NCBI RefSeq assembly: GCF_019052365.1
Contig: NZ_JAHQUY010000081.1
Location: 1-11,977 of the forward strand
Length of the DNA: 11,977 nucleotides
From: Leyella stercorea
GTDB lineage: Bacteria > Bacteroidota > Bacteroidia > Bacteroidales > Bacteroidaceae
Direction: 5' to 3'
The notes under the pieces are model-generated. The model saw only the letters and a program-made list of their open reading frames with translations. It did not search any database and was not told the DNA's origin. The translations under genes were made by a program, and so were the position numbers. Numbering within the stretch: position 1 is the first letter of the stretch; each line of letters begins with the position of its first letter. This document shows, in pieces, positions 1 through 6,714 of the stretch.

Positions 1-118
1 AGTGTCAGCCCTAATTTATTTTGTATGAAAAGTTTTAGCGGACAGCAATAAAAATTAGTAAGCATTTAGTTTTGTGCAAATTTATTGTTTATTTCTCAAT
101 AGGGCATTTCCATTGCGT

Positions 119-158
119 AAAAAAAAAGTAACATAGCGTAAAAAAACGCCATATTACT
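119..158 (-). terminator. Intrinsic terminator after the secreted protein gene (probably bidirectional)
   Basis: Two 13-nt arms (127-139 and 146-158) enclose a 6-nt A/T loop. On the minus-strand RNA the only two non-Watson-Crick positions become G-U wobbles, so the stem is continuous, and it is followed by about eight U residues (126 down to 119). On the plus strand the same positions are A-C mismatches, but a T-tract follows there too (161-166). It lies about 37 nt beyond the stop codon of the 195-2360 gene and is best read as that gene's terminator. A second, smaller hairpin (arms 169-176 and 186-193) sits between; it has no U-tract on the minus strand. Confidence 0.65.
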
Positions 159-194
159 CTTTTTTTATCCCAAATCGGTCATTGGGATTTGGGT

Positions 195-2360
195 TTATTT
201 GTTTGATATTACCTTGTGCGTCGTACCGTCATTCCATCTCACGATGTTCAGACCGCGCTGCATTCGGTTTGTTTTCATACCTAAGCTGTTGTATATACCT
301 TTTACTGAAACGTTGTCGGTGTCAATGGTGCTTACCGCTGTCATCTCCGCCTTGTCCTGTACGCTGATGTCGTGCAGGAAGAGGTTGGCATGGTAGGCAG
401 GTGTTACGCAGTGGAAACCGTAGTAGTAAACGCCGTCCTGCGGCACCGTGAACTCTACCTCGTACACGTTGTCCTCTGTAGCGCTTGGCGGCAGCGGAAT
501 GCTTTCGAGCGACAGCAGCTGTTTTGACTGCTCCTCTGGCGAACGTCCGTTGCCGAATGTCACGTCCATAGCCTCTGGGTATTCCTCCATTGCAGAGTGG
601 GCGCTGAATCGGAGTACGTAGGTGTGTCCTGCCTTGTAGTTGACGGGTGGCGAGATGAGCCAGTCGTCGGCAGCCTCGTTGGGGTTGAATCCGTAGACTG
701 CACTTGCCTGCGATGTAGAATACTTCCACGAGTAGCCGTCGTTGTTGGCGTCGAGGATGGTGTAGTAGTTTATCATGTCGGCAGGATTGGTGAAGGCGCC
801 GCCGTATGGCACGTCGAGCGGTGTGCCCACGATGAGGTTGTTGGAGAAGGCTCCCTGACCGTCGTAGCGTCCTAAGTGCGGCGTCACGAGATAGACGTAT
901 CGGGTCATTTCGGCAGGATGCGTCTCTTCGAAACGACATTCGGTTATGCCCTTAGCCACTGTCACCTCATACGGGTAGCGCACCACGTCGTAGGTGAGCT
1001 GCGAGACGTCAATAGGCTGTCCGTTCTCGCCGGTGGTGGGTGCGTCCCAAGTAAGAATGGTCTTCAGTCCGTCGCTTGTGAGGCGTATGTTCTGGCACTG
1101 CGCCGGACTGTCTTTTCCGACGAAGAAAGTGCGGTATACGGTAGGTCCGTCGCCGACGGCGTTGCTCACCGTTATGCCCACCTTGTTGTCGCCGTTGTCG
1201 AGCTTAACGAGTTCGGTAGCCACAAGTGCTCCTGCTTCTCCTTTCAGACAGGCTATTGTGTCGCCGTCCTCCTCTGTCACTACCGCACTCAGTTCGCCCG
1301 TCAATGCCGATCCGTCGTATGCTTCGGTAGGCATCACGAACTGCAGCTTGCCGGTTCTGTCGTCCTTCGATGTCTCTACGTATTCGAAGGCAGATATCGA
1401 GGTAGGCGCCTTGTCGCACGGCTCCTGGAAGAAGGCGCCAGTGGTAAGCACCGTGTTGTTGAGGTAGGCAGCCAGTGTGCCCTGCGCCGTTGTTGGGTCG
1501 ATTTCGGCAATGCAGGTGTATTCGATATTGAGGTTGAGGCTCGAACTTGGATATATCCAGTAGAGTTTGCCCGTTTTGAAGTTGCAGAACAACGACTGCT
1601 TGCGTGTGTCGTTTATGAAACTGTCGCCGCTGAGCAGATTGCCCATCGAGATGTCGCCCACCTTTGTTAGGCTTCCGTCGCTCTTGTTCACTTTCCCGAG
1701 ATACCACAGGTCCTGCTCAATGCCTACATGGTCGTTCTTCGACTCCATGTAGATGCAATAGACGTCGCCCTTCTTGTCGCAGCCAATAGCCTCGTATCTG
1801 TAGTTGTTGTCAAGGTCGGCGCCCAAGCGTGTCGGTGTGCCCGTTGCAGGGTCGATGGTGATGAGGAAGGTCTCCATGTATGTGCGGTTGATGGCATAGA
1901 TTGCATCGGTGGTCGGGTCGTATGTCATGCTTAGAGTGGTCAGCTCGTAGTTGTCGTTCATCTGTCGGTCGTAGAGCACCTCGAAGGTCTTTGCGTCGAG
2001 CACAACCCAATGGGGCTTTTGGAAGCCGAGTCGCGACGAGTCGTCGTATTCGGAAGCGTATATCTTGCCGTTGTGGTAGGTGCAACCTCCAGACACGATA
2101 GCCTCTCTGAGTGGCTCTGTGAGCTGCGCCTGAAAGCGGTTGTCGTAACTGAAGCGGTAGTAGCCCTGCGTCATGGCGTCGTAGGAGTTCTTCTTTCCGT
2201 ATGTAACCGATCCGACGATGTCAACGCCCTCGTCGGCAAGTCGACCGAACAGTTCCTGTGCATTAACAGACTGTGTAAGTGCGGCAGTCAGAAGTGTGAC
2301 GGCAGCTTTTGTGAGTGAAGCAAGTGGGTGGTGTGTTTTGGGGAATAAGGCATTTTTCAT
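195..2360 (-). CDS. Secreted multidomain protein with choice-of-anchor J (cleaved adhesin) domain and T9SS-like C-terminal tail
   Basis: A 721-residue exported protein. Residues 1-34 form a signal peptide: a basic start, a hydrophobic stretch around 17-29, and a cleavage site after the alanine of VNA, leaving Gln35. Residues about 90-310 contain repeated short beta units of the kind 'LYWIYP..IAEIDPTTAQGTL' and 'DAIYAINRT..LITIDPATGTPTRLG', suggesting a beta-propeller. Residues 318-415 and 420-512 look like two fibronectin-III or Ig-like modules. Residues 516-668 resemble the choice-of-anchor J / cleaved adhesin fold, with YSWKY at 543-547 and DDWLISPPV at 565-573. The last 45 residues (GIYNSLGMKTNRMQRGLNIV, then a basic end) match the style of type IX secretion sorting tails in Prevotella. 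It is probably cell-surface or secreted. No protease or glycosidase catalytic motif is visible, so the function is unknown; adhesion or glycan/protein binding is inference. It is monocistronic, with a terminator downstream and a promoter upstream. Confidence 0.85.
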   Translation of the reverse strand: MKNALFPKTHHPLASLTKAAVTLLTAALTQSVNAQELFGRLADEGVDIVGSVTYGKKNSYDAMTQGYYRFSYDNRFQAQLTEPLREAIVSGGCTYHNGKIYASEYDDSSRLGFQKPHWVVLDAKTFEVLYDRQMNDNYELTTLSMTYDPTTDAIYAINRTYMETFLITIDPATGTPTRLGADLDNNYRYEAIGCDKKGDVYCIYMESKNDHVGIEQDLWYLGKVNKSDGSLTKVGDISMGNLLSGDSFINDTRKQSLFCNFKTGKLYWIYPSSSLNLNIEYTCIAEIDPTTAQGTLAAYLNNTVLTTGAFFQEPCDKAPTSISAFEYVETSKDDRTGKLQFVMPTEAYDGSALTGELSAVVTEEDGDTIACLKGEAGALVATELVKLDNGDNKVGITVSNAVGDGPTVYRTFFVGKDSPAQCQNIRLTSDGLKTILTWDAPTTGENGQPIDVSQLTYDVVRYPYEVTVAKGITECRFEETHPAEMTRYVYLVTPHLGRYDGQGAFSNNLIVGTPLDVPYGGAFTNPADMINYYTILDANNDGYSWKYSTSQASAVYGFNPNEAADDWLISPPVNYKAGHTYVLRFSAHSAMEEYPEAMDVTFGNGRSPEEQSKQLLSLESIPLPPSATEDNVYEVEFTVPQDGVYYYGFHCVTPAYHANLFLHDISVQDKAEMTAVSTIDTDNVSVKGIYNSLGMKTNRMQRGLNIVRWNDGTTHKVISNK

Positions 2361-2406
2361 ACTCTCTCTGTTTTTGGGGTCAATCTACTTATGTATATTG
2401 ATGGTT

Positions 2407-2453
2407 CGTTACTTTTGTAAACGTAAAAAATGTTTACGTTTGCAAAAGTAACG
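2407..2453. repeat. 47-bp near-perfect inverted repeat over the promoter
   Basis: The arms at 2407-2427 and 2433-2453 are 21 nt each and match at 20 of 21 positions, around a 5-nt centre. Each arm contains TACTTTTG, the Bacteroidetes -7 consensus, pointing inward on its own strand (2410-2417 on plus, 2450-2443 on minus). As an RNA it would form a long hairpin without a U-tract on either side, so it is a poor terminator. An operator for a dimeric regulator, or a structured 5' leader of the secreted-protein gene, fits better. Confidence 0.75.
2443..2450 (-). promoter_or_regulatory. Predicted -7 element for the secreted protein gene
   Basis: On the minus strand this reads TACTTTTG, a full match to TAnnTTTG. 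It would give a leader of about 75 nt before the ATG at 2360. The -33 region is weak (a TTTC-like stretch about 19 nt upstream). The downstream arm of the palindrome would lie within the leader. Confidence 0.5.
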
Positions 2454-2545
2454 ATAAATATTGAAAGACGAAATAAAATGTCAGAAAAAAGCTTTCGGCG
2501 GTGATAAATCCACAGGAATATGCGGTCTATATACCTTTCTCCTTG

Positions 2546-3937
2546 TTATTTCGATGTATTCTTCAGTCGGTGCTGCACCCAAAGGAACGCCGGAACGAGG
2601 AACAGATCAGCCATAATCCAGGCTACTGGGTCGCCGAAGCAGACACCGGTCCAGGTGATAGCCGGCACGAGCCAAAGGCTTACGCCGCAGCGTGCAATCA
2701 TCTCCATCACGCCGCTGAGCATAGAGAGGTTGCTGAAGCCGAGTCCCTGGATAGAATAGCGCATGATGGTGAGCAGTCCGAGCGTGGGGTAGAAGTAGTT
2801 GTTGATGCGCATATACTGCGCAGCGTTGCTCACCACGGCAGCCTCGCCGCTGTCTACGAAGAGTCGCATCATATAGTCGGCGAAAGGATATATCACGACA
2901 AACGTAAAGACGAAGTAGACGAGCATGAGACAGATGGCGTCCTTCACGCCTCGTGTTACGCGGTCAATGCGCTGTGCTCCGAGGTTCTGTCCGCAGTAGG
3001 TAGCCATAGCCACGCCGATGTTCTCGAAGACGCAGGTGAAGAGATACTTTATGCGGAGCGAGGCGGTGAAGGCAGCCACGCATGTAGTGCCGAGAGCGTT
3101 GTTGGAGCTCTGCAGCATGATGATGCCAATGCCGGTGATGGAGAACTGCAGACCCATCGGCACGCCGTTGTTCAGCAGAATACTCGTGCGGCGGTTGTCG
3201 TAGCGGCGCTCGTCGCCCTGCGGAATGAGCAGTTGCATGCGCTTGCGTATATACCAGATGCAGAGACATACCGAGACGCCCTGCGAGAGCCATGTGGCTA
3301 TGCCGGCTCCTGCCACGCCCATGCCGCAGAAGAGTATGAGCACCACGTCGAGCAGGATGTTCACAACGGCGGAAGTGATGAGGAAGTAGAACGGCTGGCG
3401 CGAATTGCCGAGGGCGCGTATCTGACCCGACAGGAGGTTGAAGCCGAACGTGAATGGAATGGCGGCGAACTGCAGCATGAGGAATGTGTAGGCGTCGTGG
3501 AAAATGTCAGCCGGAGTATTCACCATCTGCAGGATGCGGTGGCAGAACATAAGCGATAGCACCATTATCACCAAAGCCATCACCACGGAAATACGCACGG
3601 CATTGGCTACGTAGACGCGCATCTTATGGTAGTCCTTCGCACCGAACGCCTGCGCCACTGGTATGGCGAAGCCTGCACAGGCTCCGTTGCAGAAGCCCAT
3701 TATGAGAAAGGTAATAGATGTAGAAGCGCCTACAGCCGCCAGTGCGCCCACGCCTATCCATCTGCCTACGATGACGGCGTCGATGACAAGGTACATCTGC
3801 TGAAGGATGTAGCCCAATATCAAGGGCAATGCGAACTTGGTGATTTGGCGCAGTGGCGATCCTACGGTCATATCGCTCACCGATGCAGCCTTCTGCGATG
3901 TAGCAGAAGGGTTGCTGTTGGGGTCTTGTGTTTTCAT
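2546..3937 (-). CDS. MATE family multidrug / sodium antiporter
   Basis: A 463-residue integral inner-membrane transporter of the multidrug and toxic compound extrusion family, which exports cationic drugs or metabolites in exchange for Na+ or H+. The length and the roughly twelve hydrophobic segments fit the family. Two homologous halves are visible, about 30-235 and 255-455. The first has the MATE-style stretch QQMYLVIDAVIVGRWIGVGALAAVGAS (46-72) and IRALGNSRQPFYFLI (173-187) followed by NILLDVVLI. The second half carries the matching IQGLGFSNLSMLSG. Residues 1-22 are a hydrophilic, low-complexity extension, so a start at Met23 (MTVGSPLRQITKF) is possible; the ATG at 3937 is kept. The regulator gene 4091-4954 lies upstream on the same strand, with 153 nt of repeat-rich DNA between. 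No TAnnTTTG element is seen directly upstream, so read-through from the regulator is possible. The substrate cannot be predicted. Confidence 0.92.
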   Translation of the reverse strand: MKTQDPNSNPSATSQKAASVSDMTVGSPLRQITKFALPLILGYILQQMYLVIDAVIVGRWIGVGALAAVGASTSITFLIMGFCNGACAGFAIPVAQAFGAKDYHKMRVYVANAVRISVVMALVIMVLSLMFCHRILQMVNTPADIFHDAYTFLMLQFAAIPFTFGFNLLSGQIRALGNSRQPFYFLITSAVVNILLDVVLILFCGMGVAGAGIATWLSQGVSVCLCIWYIRKRMQLLIPQGDERRYDNRRTSILLNNGVPMGLQFSITGIGIIMLQSSNNALGTTCVAAFTASLRIKYLFTCVFENIGVAMATYCGQNLGAQRIDRVTRGVKDAICLMLVYFVFTFVVIYPFADYMMRLFVDSGEAAVVSNAAQYMRINNYFYPTLGLLTIMRYSIQGLGFSNLSMLSGVMEMIARCGVSLWLVPAITWTGVCFGDPVAWIMADLFLVPAFLWVQHRLKNTSK

Positions 3938-3970
3938 TTGTTATCCTGTTTGTTTCCTTTTTTTTCTATG

Positions 3971-4050
3971 CCTCTTTAAGCCTTACTATGTCTCTTTAAG
4001 CCTTACTATGCCTCTTTAAGCCTTACTATGCCTCTTTAAGTCTTACTAAG
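3971..4050. repeat. 20-bp tandem repeat, four copies
   Basis: Four head-to-tail copies of CCTCTTTAAGCCTTACTATG occupy 3971-3990, 3991-4010, 4011-4030 and 4031-4050. Copy 2 differs at one position (initial T) and copy 4 at two (T at 4041, A at 4049). The array sits in the leader region upstream of the MATE gene. The 20-bp period is close to two helical turns. It could be a copy-number-variable array or a phased binding site; neither is shown by the sequence alone. Confidence 0.95.
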
Positions 4051-4079
4051 CCCTCCCCGACGGGGAGGGTTGGGAGGGG
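4051..4079. repeat. G/C-rich palindrome with G-quadruplex motif
   Basis: CCCTCCCCG (4051-4059) and CGGGGAGGG (4061-4069) form a perfect 9-bp inverted repeat around one base. The plus strand continues to give four G-runs (4062-4065, 4067-4069, 4072-4074, 4076-4079) separated by 1-2 nt, a canonical G-quadruplex pattern. It lies 11 nt past the regulator's stop codon. On the minus-strand RNA it makes a very stable hairpin but has no U-tract, so it may pause or attenuate transcription towards the MATE gene. From memory, similar G-rich blocks are dispersed in many Bacteroidetes genomes. Confidence 0.8.
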
Positions 4080-4090
4080 CTCTTTTACTT

Positions 4091-4954
4091 TTATCTATTG
4101 CGGTAGGCGAGCGGTGTCATGCCGGAGCGCTGCTTGAAGAAGTTGGTCATGGCGCTCTGGTCGCTGAAGTTGAGATGGTCGGCAATCTCGCCCATCGTCA
4201 TATCGGTCTGCGTGAGCAGGTTGCAAATCTCCTTGTAGACGAGCGATGTGGCATGCTCGTTGATAGTCGAGCCGCTTATCTCCTTCACCAGTCGCGAGAG
4301 ATAAGCCGGCGACACGTTCAGCTTGTCGGCGTAGAAGCGAATCTGGCGCTCCTTGCGATAGTTGCGGTAGAGATGGTGAAGGAAAACCTCGTACACCTCC
4401 TTTTTGTGTCCGAGGTCGCGCGATACGGAGCACTGCTCGTAGGGCAGTTCGTCGATGATGAGTCTCAGCACATTGAACATACTGCGAATCATCTCAATCT
4501 TGTTGATGTGCTGGTGGCGCACGATGTCGCACACGAAGTGGAATATATCAGAAATGCTCTTGTATTTTGTGTCGTTGAGCTGATAGCGCTGCGCCTGCTT
4601 CGCAAAGCTTTCGTCTACGAGTATGCCCTCTGCCTCGAAGTCGGCAGAGAAGTTGCTTACGCTCGCCACCTCATTCAGTGTGGTTATCAGCATGTCGTGC
4701 GCCGTGAGCTGCACGCTCTGCTCAGCGTCGTCTTCATGCAGTTGCAGAAGACAGCTGCCTCGCTGCACAAGAAGCAGTTTGGTGAACAGCGTGCGCTCTG
4801 CAAACATGCTGTAGAAACTGTCGTCTTCGTAAGTGTCAAAGTCGGAAAAACAGTCGCCCTCTTCTCCGTTCACGTAGAAGTGGGCGGCGTATGCACCATA
4901 TATATCCTTCAGATTATATTTTGTGGCAAACTCTTCCAAATTATATACTTTCAT
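4091..4954 (-). CDS. AraC family transcriptional regulator
   Basis: A 287-residue cytoplasmic DNA-binding protein. The C-terminal roughly 100 residues contain the two helix-turn-helix motifs of the AraC/XylS family: one around IRFYADKLNVSPAYLSRLVKEISG, the second around MTMGEIADHLNFSDQSAMTNFFKQRSGMTPLAYRN, the usual family signature. The N-terminal part has a beta-rich, cupin-like sensing region (about 45-120) followed by helices. The ATG at 4954 is chosen because the frame extends only 11 residues further upstream to 4987, and that extension covers the predicted -7 element at 4985-4992. The ligand is unknown. It is the only DNA-binding protein next to the MATE gene and lies upstream of it on the same strand, so control of that pump is a reasonable inference; autoregulation is also common in the family. 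Confidence 0.92.
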   Translation of the reverse strand: MKVYNLEEFATKYNLKDIYGAYAAHFYVNGEEGDCFSDFDTYEDDSFYSMFAERTLFTKLLLVQRGSCLLQLHEDDAEQSVQLTAHDMLITTLNEVASVSNFSADFEAEGILVDESFAKQAQRYQLNDTKYKSISDIFHFVCDIVRHQHINKIEMIRSMFNVLRLIIDELPYEQCSVSRDLGHKKEVYEVFLHHLYRNYRKERQIRFYADKLNVSPAYLSRLVKEISGSTINEHATSLVYKEICNLLTQTDMTMGEIADHLNFSDQSAMTNFFKQRSGMTPLAYRNR

Positions 4955-4984
4955 CGAATATGTCTTCTTCTGATTTGTGTAGTG

Positions 4985-4992
4985 CAAAATTA
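4985..4992 (-). promoter_or_regulatory. Predicted -7 element for the AraC-type regulator
   Basis: On the minus strand this reads TAATTTTG, a match to TAnnTTTG, about 30 nt before the ATG at 4954. It directly abuts the U-tract of the aspA terminator (4993-5050). The -33 region would therefore lie inside the terminator stem, where only a TGGTTTCG-like sequence is seen. Confidence 0.45.
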
Positions 4993-5050
4993 TAAAAAAA
5001 ACCTGTAAGTCGAAACCAGTTATTTGAAAAATGGTTTCGCTTACAGGTTT
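4993..5050 (-). terminator. Intrinsic terminator of aspA
   Basis: The arms at 5032-5050 and 4999-5018 pair over 19 bp with a single bulged base, around a 13-nt A/U-rich loop. On the minus-strand RNA the stem is followed by U residues from 4998 to 4993, interrupted by one A. It begins 30 nt beyond the aspA stop codon. This is the clearest terminator in the window. Confidence 0.88.
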
Positions 5051-5080
5051 AGCTCTACATATAATATAGTTGTCCTTGCT

Positions 5081-6499
5081 TTATTTCAAAGAGAACTTGT
5101 GCGAGTGGAGCATCTCCTTCGGGTCGAGCGCCTTGTCGAGTTCTTCCTTGCTCATCAAGCCCTGTTCAATTACGATGTCGTACACGGAGCGACCCGTAGC
5201 ATGAGCCTCCTTAGCCACCTTCGAGCTTGCCTTGTAGCCGATGATTGGGTTGAGAGCAGTAACGATGCCGATGCTGTTCTTCACCATTTCGTAGCAACGC
5301 TCCTTGTTTACGGTGATACCGAGCACGCACTCCTCTGTGAGTGTCTCTATCACGTTCTTCAGCCATGTGAGGCTCTCGAAGAGGCTCGCTGTGATGATTG
5401 GCTCCATCACGTTCAGCTCGAGCTGACCTGCCTCGGCTGCGAAGCAAACTGTGGTGTCGTTGCCGATAACCTTGAAGCATACCTGGTTTGTAACCTCAGG
5501 AATAACAGGGTTCACCTTGCCCGGCATGATAGAAGAACCAGGAGCCTTCGGCGGGAGGTTGATCTCGTTCAAGCCGCAGCGCGGACCAGAAGCCATAAGA
5601 CGCAAGTCGTTGCAAATCTTAGAGAGCTTGATAGCCAGACGCTTCAAAGCAGAAGAGTAGCTTACGTATGCGCCGGTGTCGGGTGTAGCCTCTACGAGGT
5701 CGCTTGCCGATATGAAGTTCTCGCCGGTGAGCTTGCTGAGGTTGGCAGCGCAGAGCTTTGCGAAGCCCGGAACGGCGTTCAGACCGGTACCGATGGCTGT
5801 GCCGCCCATGTTGATCTCGTGCAGCAGCTTCACGTTGCGCTCGAGGTTGAGAATCTCCTCCTCAAGGTTGTTGGCGTATGCGTTGAACTCCTGACCGATT
5901 GTCATAGGCACAGCGTCCTGCAACTGTGTACGACCCATCTTGATAGTGTCGTTATACTCCTCTGCCTTATAGCGGAAAGCGCTGATGAGGCCGGTGAGTG
6001 CGCCTACGAGGTGGATGTTCATGCGAATGAGTGCCAGACGGATAGATGTCGGGTAGGCGTCGTTGGTGCTCTGACCGCAGTTGACGTGGTCGTTAGGCGA
6101 GCAATACTGGTATTCGCCCTTCTCGTGACCCATGATTTCGAGTGCGCGGTTGGCGATAACCTCGTTGACGTTCATATTTACTGATGTGCCTGCGCCGCCC
6201 TGAATCATGTCGATAGGGAAGTTCTCGTGCCACTTGCCGTCGATAATCTCGCGGCAAGCCTCAGATATCGCACCCGAGATCTCGTCGTTGATTACGCCGA
6301 GCGAGTGGTTGGTCTGCGCAGCAGCCAGTTTTACGTATGCGTTGGCGATGATGAAGTCGGGGTAGTCGCTCATCGTCTTACGCGAGATATGATAGTTGTT
6401 GATACCGCGCTGAGTCTGCACGCCGTAGAGTGCGTCAGCAGGAACCTGAAGCTCTCCCAAGAGGTCGGCTTCTACTCTGAATTTCTTTTCGTTTGTCAT
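5081..6499 (-). CDS. aspA: Aspartate ammonia-lyase (aspartase)
   Basis: A 472-residue cytoplasmic enzyme, expected to be a homotetramer, that converts L-aspartate to fumarate and ammonia. It belongs to the fumarase/aspartase superfamily and has the usual length. All three conserved regions are present: GAGTSVNMNVNEV near 102-114, TNDAYPTS at 145-152 and GRTQLQDAVPM at 189-199, then the superfamily signature GSSIMPGKVNP at 321-331 with the catalytic serine loop. Class II fumarases have Thr-His where this protein has Thr191-Gln192, which favours aspartase over fumarase. The start at 6499 gives the family-typical N-terminus (FRVEADLLGELQVPADALYGVQTQR). It is monocistronic, with its own terminator, and divergent from the lysine exporter genes. 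In Bacteroidales this activity feeds fumarate to fumarate respiration and releases ammonia. Confidence 0.96.
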   Translation of the reverse strand: MTNEKKFRVEADLLGELQVPADALYGVQTQRGINNYHISRKTMSDYPDFIIANAYVKLAAAQTNHSLGVINDEISGAISEACREIIDGKWHENFPIDMIQGGAGTSVNMNVNEVIANRALEIMGHEKGEYQYCSPNDHVNCGQSTNDAYPTSIRLALIRMNIHLVGALTGLISAFRYKAEEYNDTIKMGRTQLQDAVPMTIGQEFNAYANNLEEEILNLERNVKLLHEINMGGTAIGTGLNAVPGFAKLCAANLSKLTGENFISASDLVEATPDTGAYVSYSSALKRLAIKLSKICNDLRLMASGPRCGLNEINLPPKAPGSSIMPGKVNPVIPEVTNQVCFKVIGNDTTVCFAAEAGQLELNVMEPIITASLFESLTWLKNVIETLTEECVLGITVNKERCYEMVKNSIGIVTALNPIIGYKASSKVAKEAHATGRSVYDIVIEQGLMSKEELDKALDPKEMLHSHKFSLK

Positions 6500-6544
6500 A
6501 AAAGTAGTATTTTTTAAGACGTTTATTGTTTTCTTTTTTTTAAA

Positions 6545-6573
6545 ACTCTTTACTCTTTTACTTTTTTACTTTT
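6545..6573 (-). promoter_or_regulatory. Purine-rich repeated leader of aspA
   Basis: Just downstream of the predicted -7 element, the minus-strand transcript reads as degenerate 7-8 nt repeats of the form AAAAGTA / AAAAAGTA / AAAGAGTA / AAGAGT. The rest of the leader (6500-6544) is also A-rich and has no Shine-Dalgarno sequence. Such A-rich leaders are common in Bacteroidetes, where translation usually does not rely on Shine-Dalgarno pairing. Confidence 0.4.
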
Positions 6574-6574
6574 G

Positions 6575-6582
6575 CAAAGTTA
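6575..6582 (-). promoter_or_regulatory. Predicted -7 element for aspA
   Basis: On the minus strand this reads TAACTTTG, a full match to TAnnTTTG, giving a leader of about 70 nt. There is no good TTTG at the -33 position, which suggests an activator may be needed. The direct repeats at 6604-6641 lie immediately upstream. Confidence 0.55.
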
Positions 6583-6603
6583 CGGCTTATATCAGATAAA
6601 GCG

Positions 6604-6641
6604 TTTATAAAAAGCGAACCTTTATTTGTAAAAAGCAAACC
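6604..6641. repeat. Two 17-nt direct repeats with a 21-bp period
   Basis: TTTATAAAAAGCGAACC (6604-6620) and TTTGTAAAAAGCAAACC (6625-6641) match at 15 of 17 positions, and their starts are 21 bp apart, two helical turns. They sit between the predicted aspA and lysO promoters, just upstream of the aspA -33 region and about 15 bp from the lysO -33. A phased regulator site is likely by position; the regulator is unknown. Confidence 0.6.
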
Positions 6642-6656
6642 ACTTTCAGTCTTTTC

Positions 6657-6688
6657 TTTTGCAGTCTGCCCGAAATGTCGTAACTTCG
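6657..6688 (+). promoter_or_regulatory. Predicted promoter of the lysine exporter genes
   Basis: TTTTG at 6657-6661, a 19-nt spacer, then TAACTTCG at 6681-6688. This matches the Bacteroidetes -33/-7 layout with one mismatch in the -7 box. The ATG at 6715 lies 26 nt beyond. Confidence 0.5.
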
Positions 6689-6714
6689 CACAAACTCTTA
6701 ATACATCAAAAGTA

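Noticed and set aside
169..193. Hairpin directly after the secreted protein stop codon as its terminator
   Set aside because: On the minus strand it is followed by A residues, not U. The hairpin at 119-158 has the proper U-tract and is the better terminator.
2407..2453. Invertible (phase-variable) promoter
   Set aside because: The arms are separated by only 5 bp, too little to carry an invertible segment, and no invertase gene is in the window.
2501..3559. Long plus-strand open frame (352 codons) opposite the MATE gene
   Set aside because: The translation is rich in His, Glu and Ala with no fold pattern, and the minus-strand frame is an unmistakable MATE transporter. It is a by-product of codon bias.
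3971..4050. CRISPR array
   Set aside because: The 20-bp units are directly adjacent with no unique spacers, and no cas gene is nearby; it is a simple tandem repeat.
4070..5008. Plus-strand open frame (312 codons) opposite the AraC-type gene
   Set aside because: Same reasoning: the AraC frame has both helix-turn-helix motifs, while the opposite frame has no family features and starts inside the G-rich repeat.
5024..6184. Long plus-strand open frame (386 codons) opposite aspA
   Set aside because: It has no recognisable domain, an unusual Cys/Val/Leu/Arg composition, and lies wholly over the aspartase. It crosses the terminator region and is treated as a shadow frame.
5081..6499. Class II fumarase instead of aspartase
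   Set aside because: The Thr-His pair typical of fumarase is Thr191-Gln192 here, as in aspartases, and the rest of the chain follows aspartase length and motifs.
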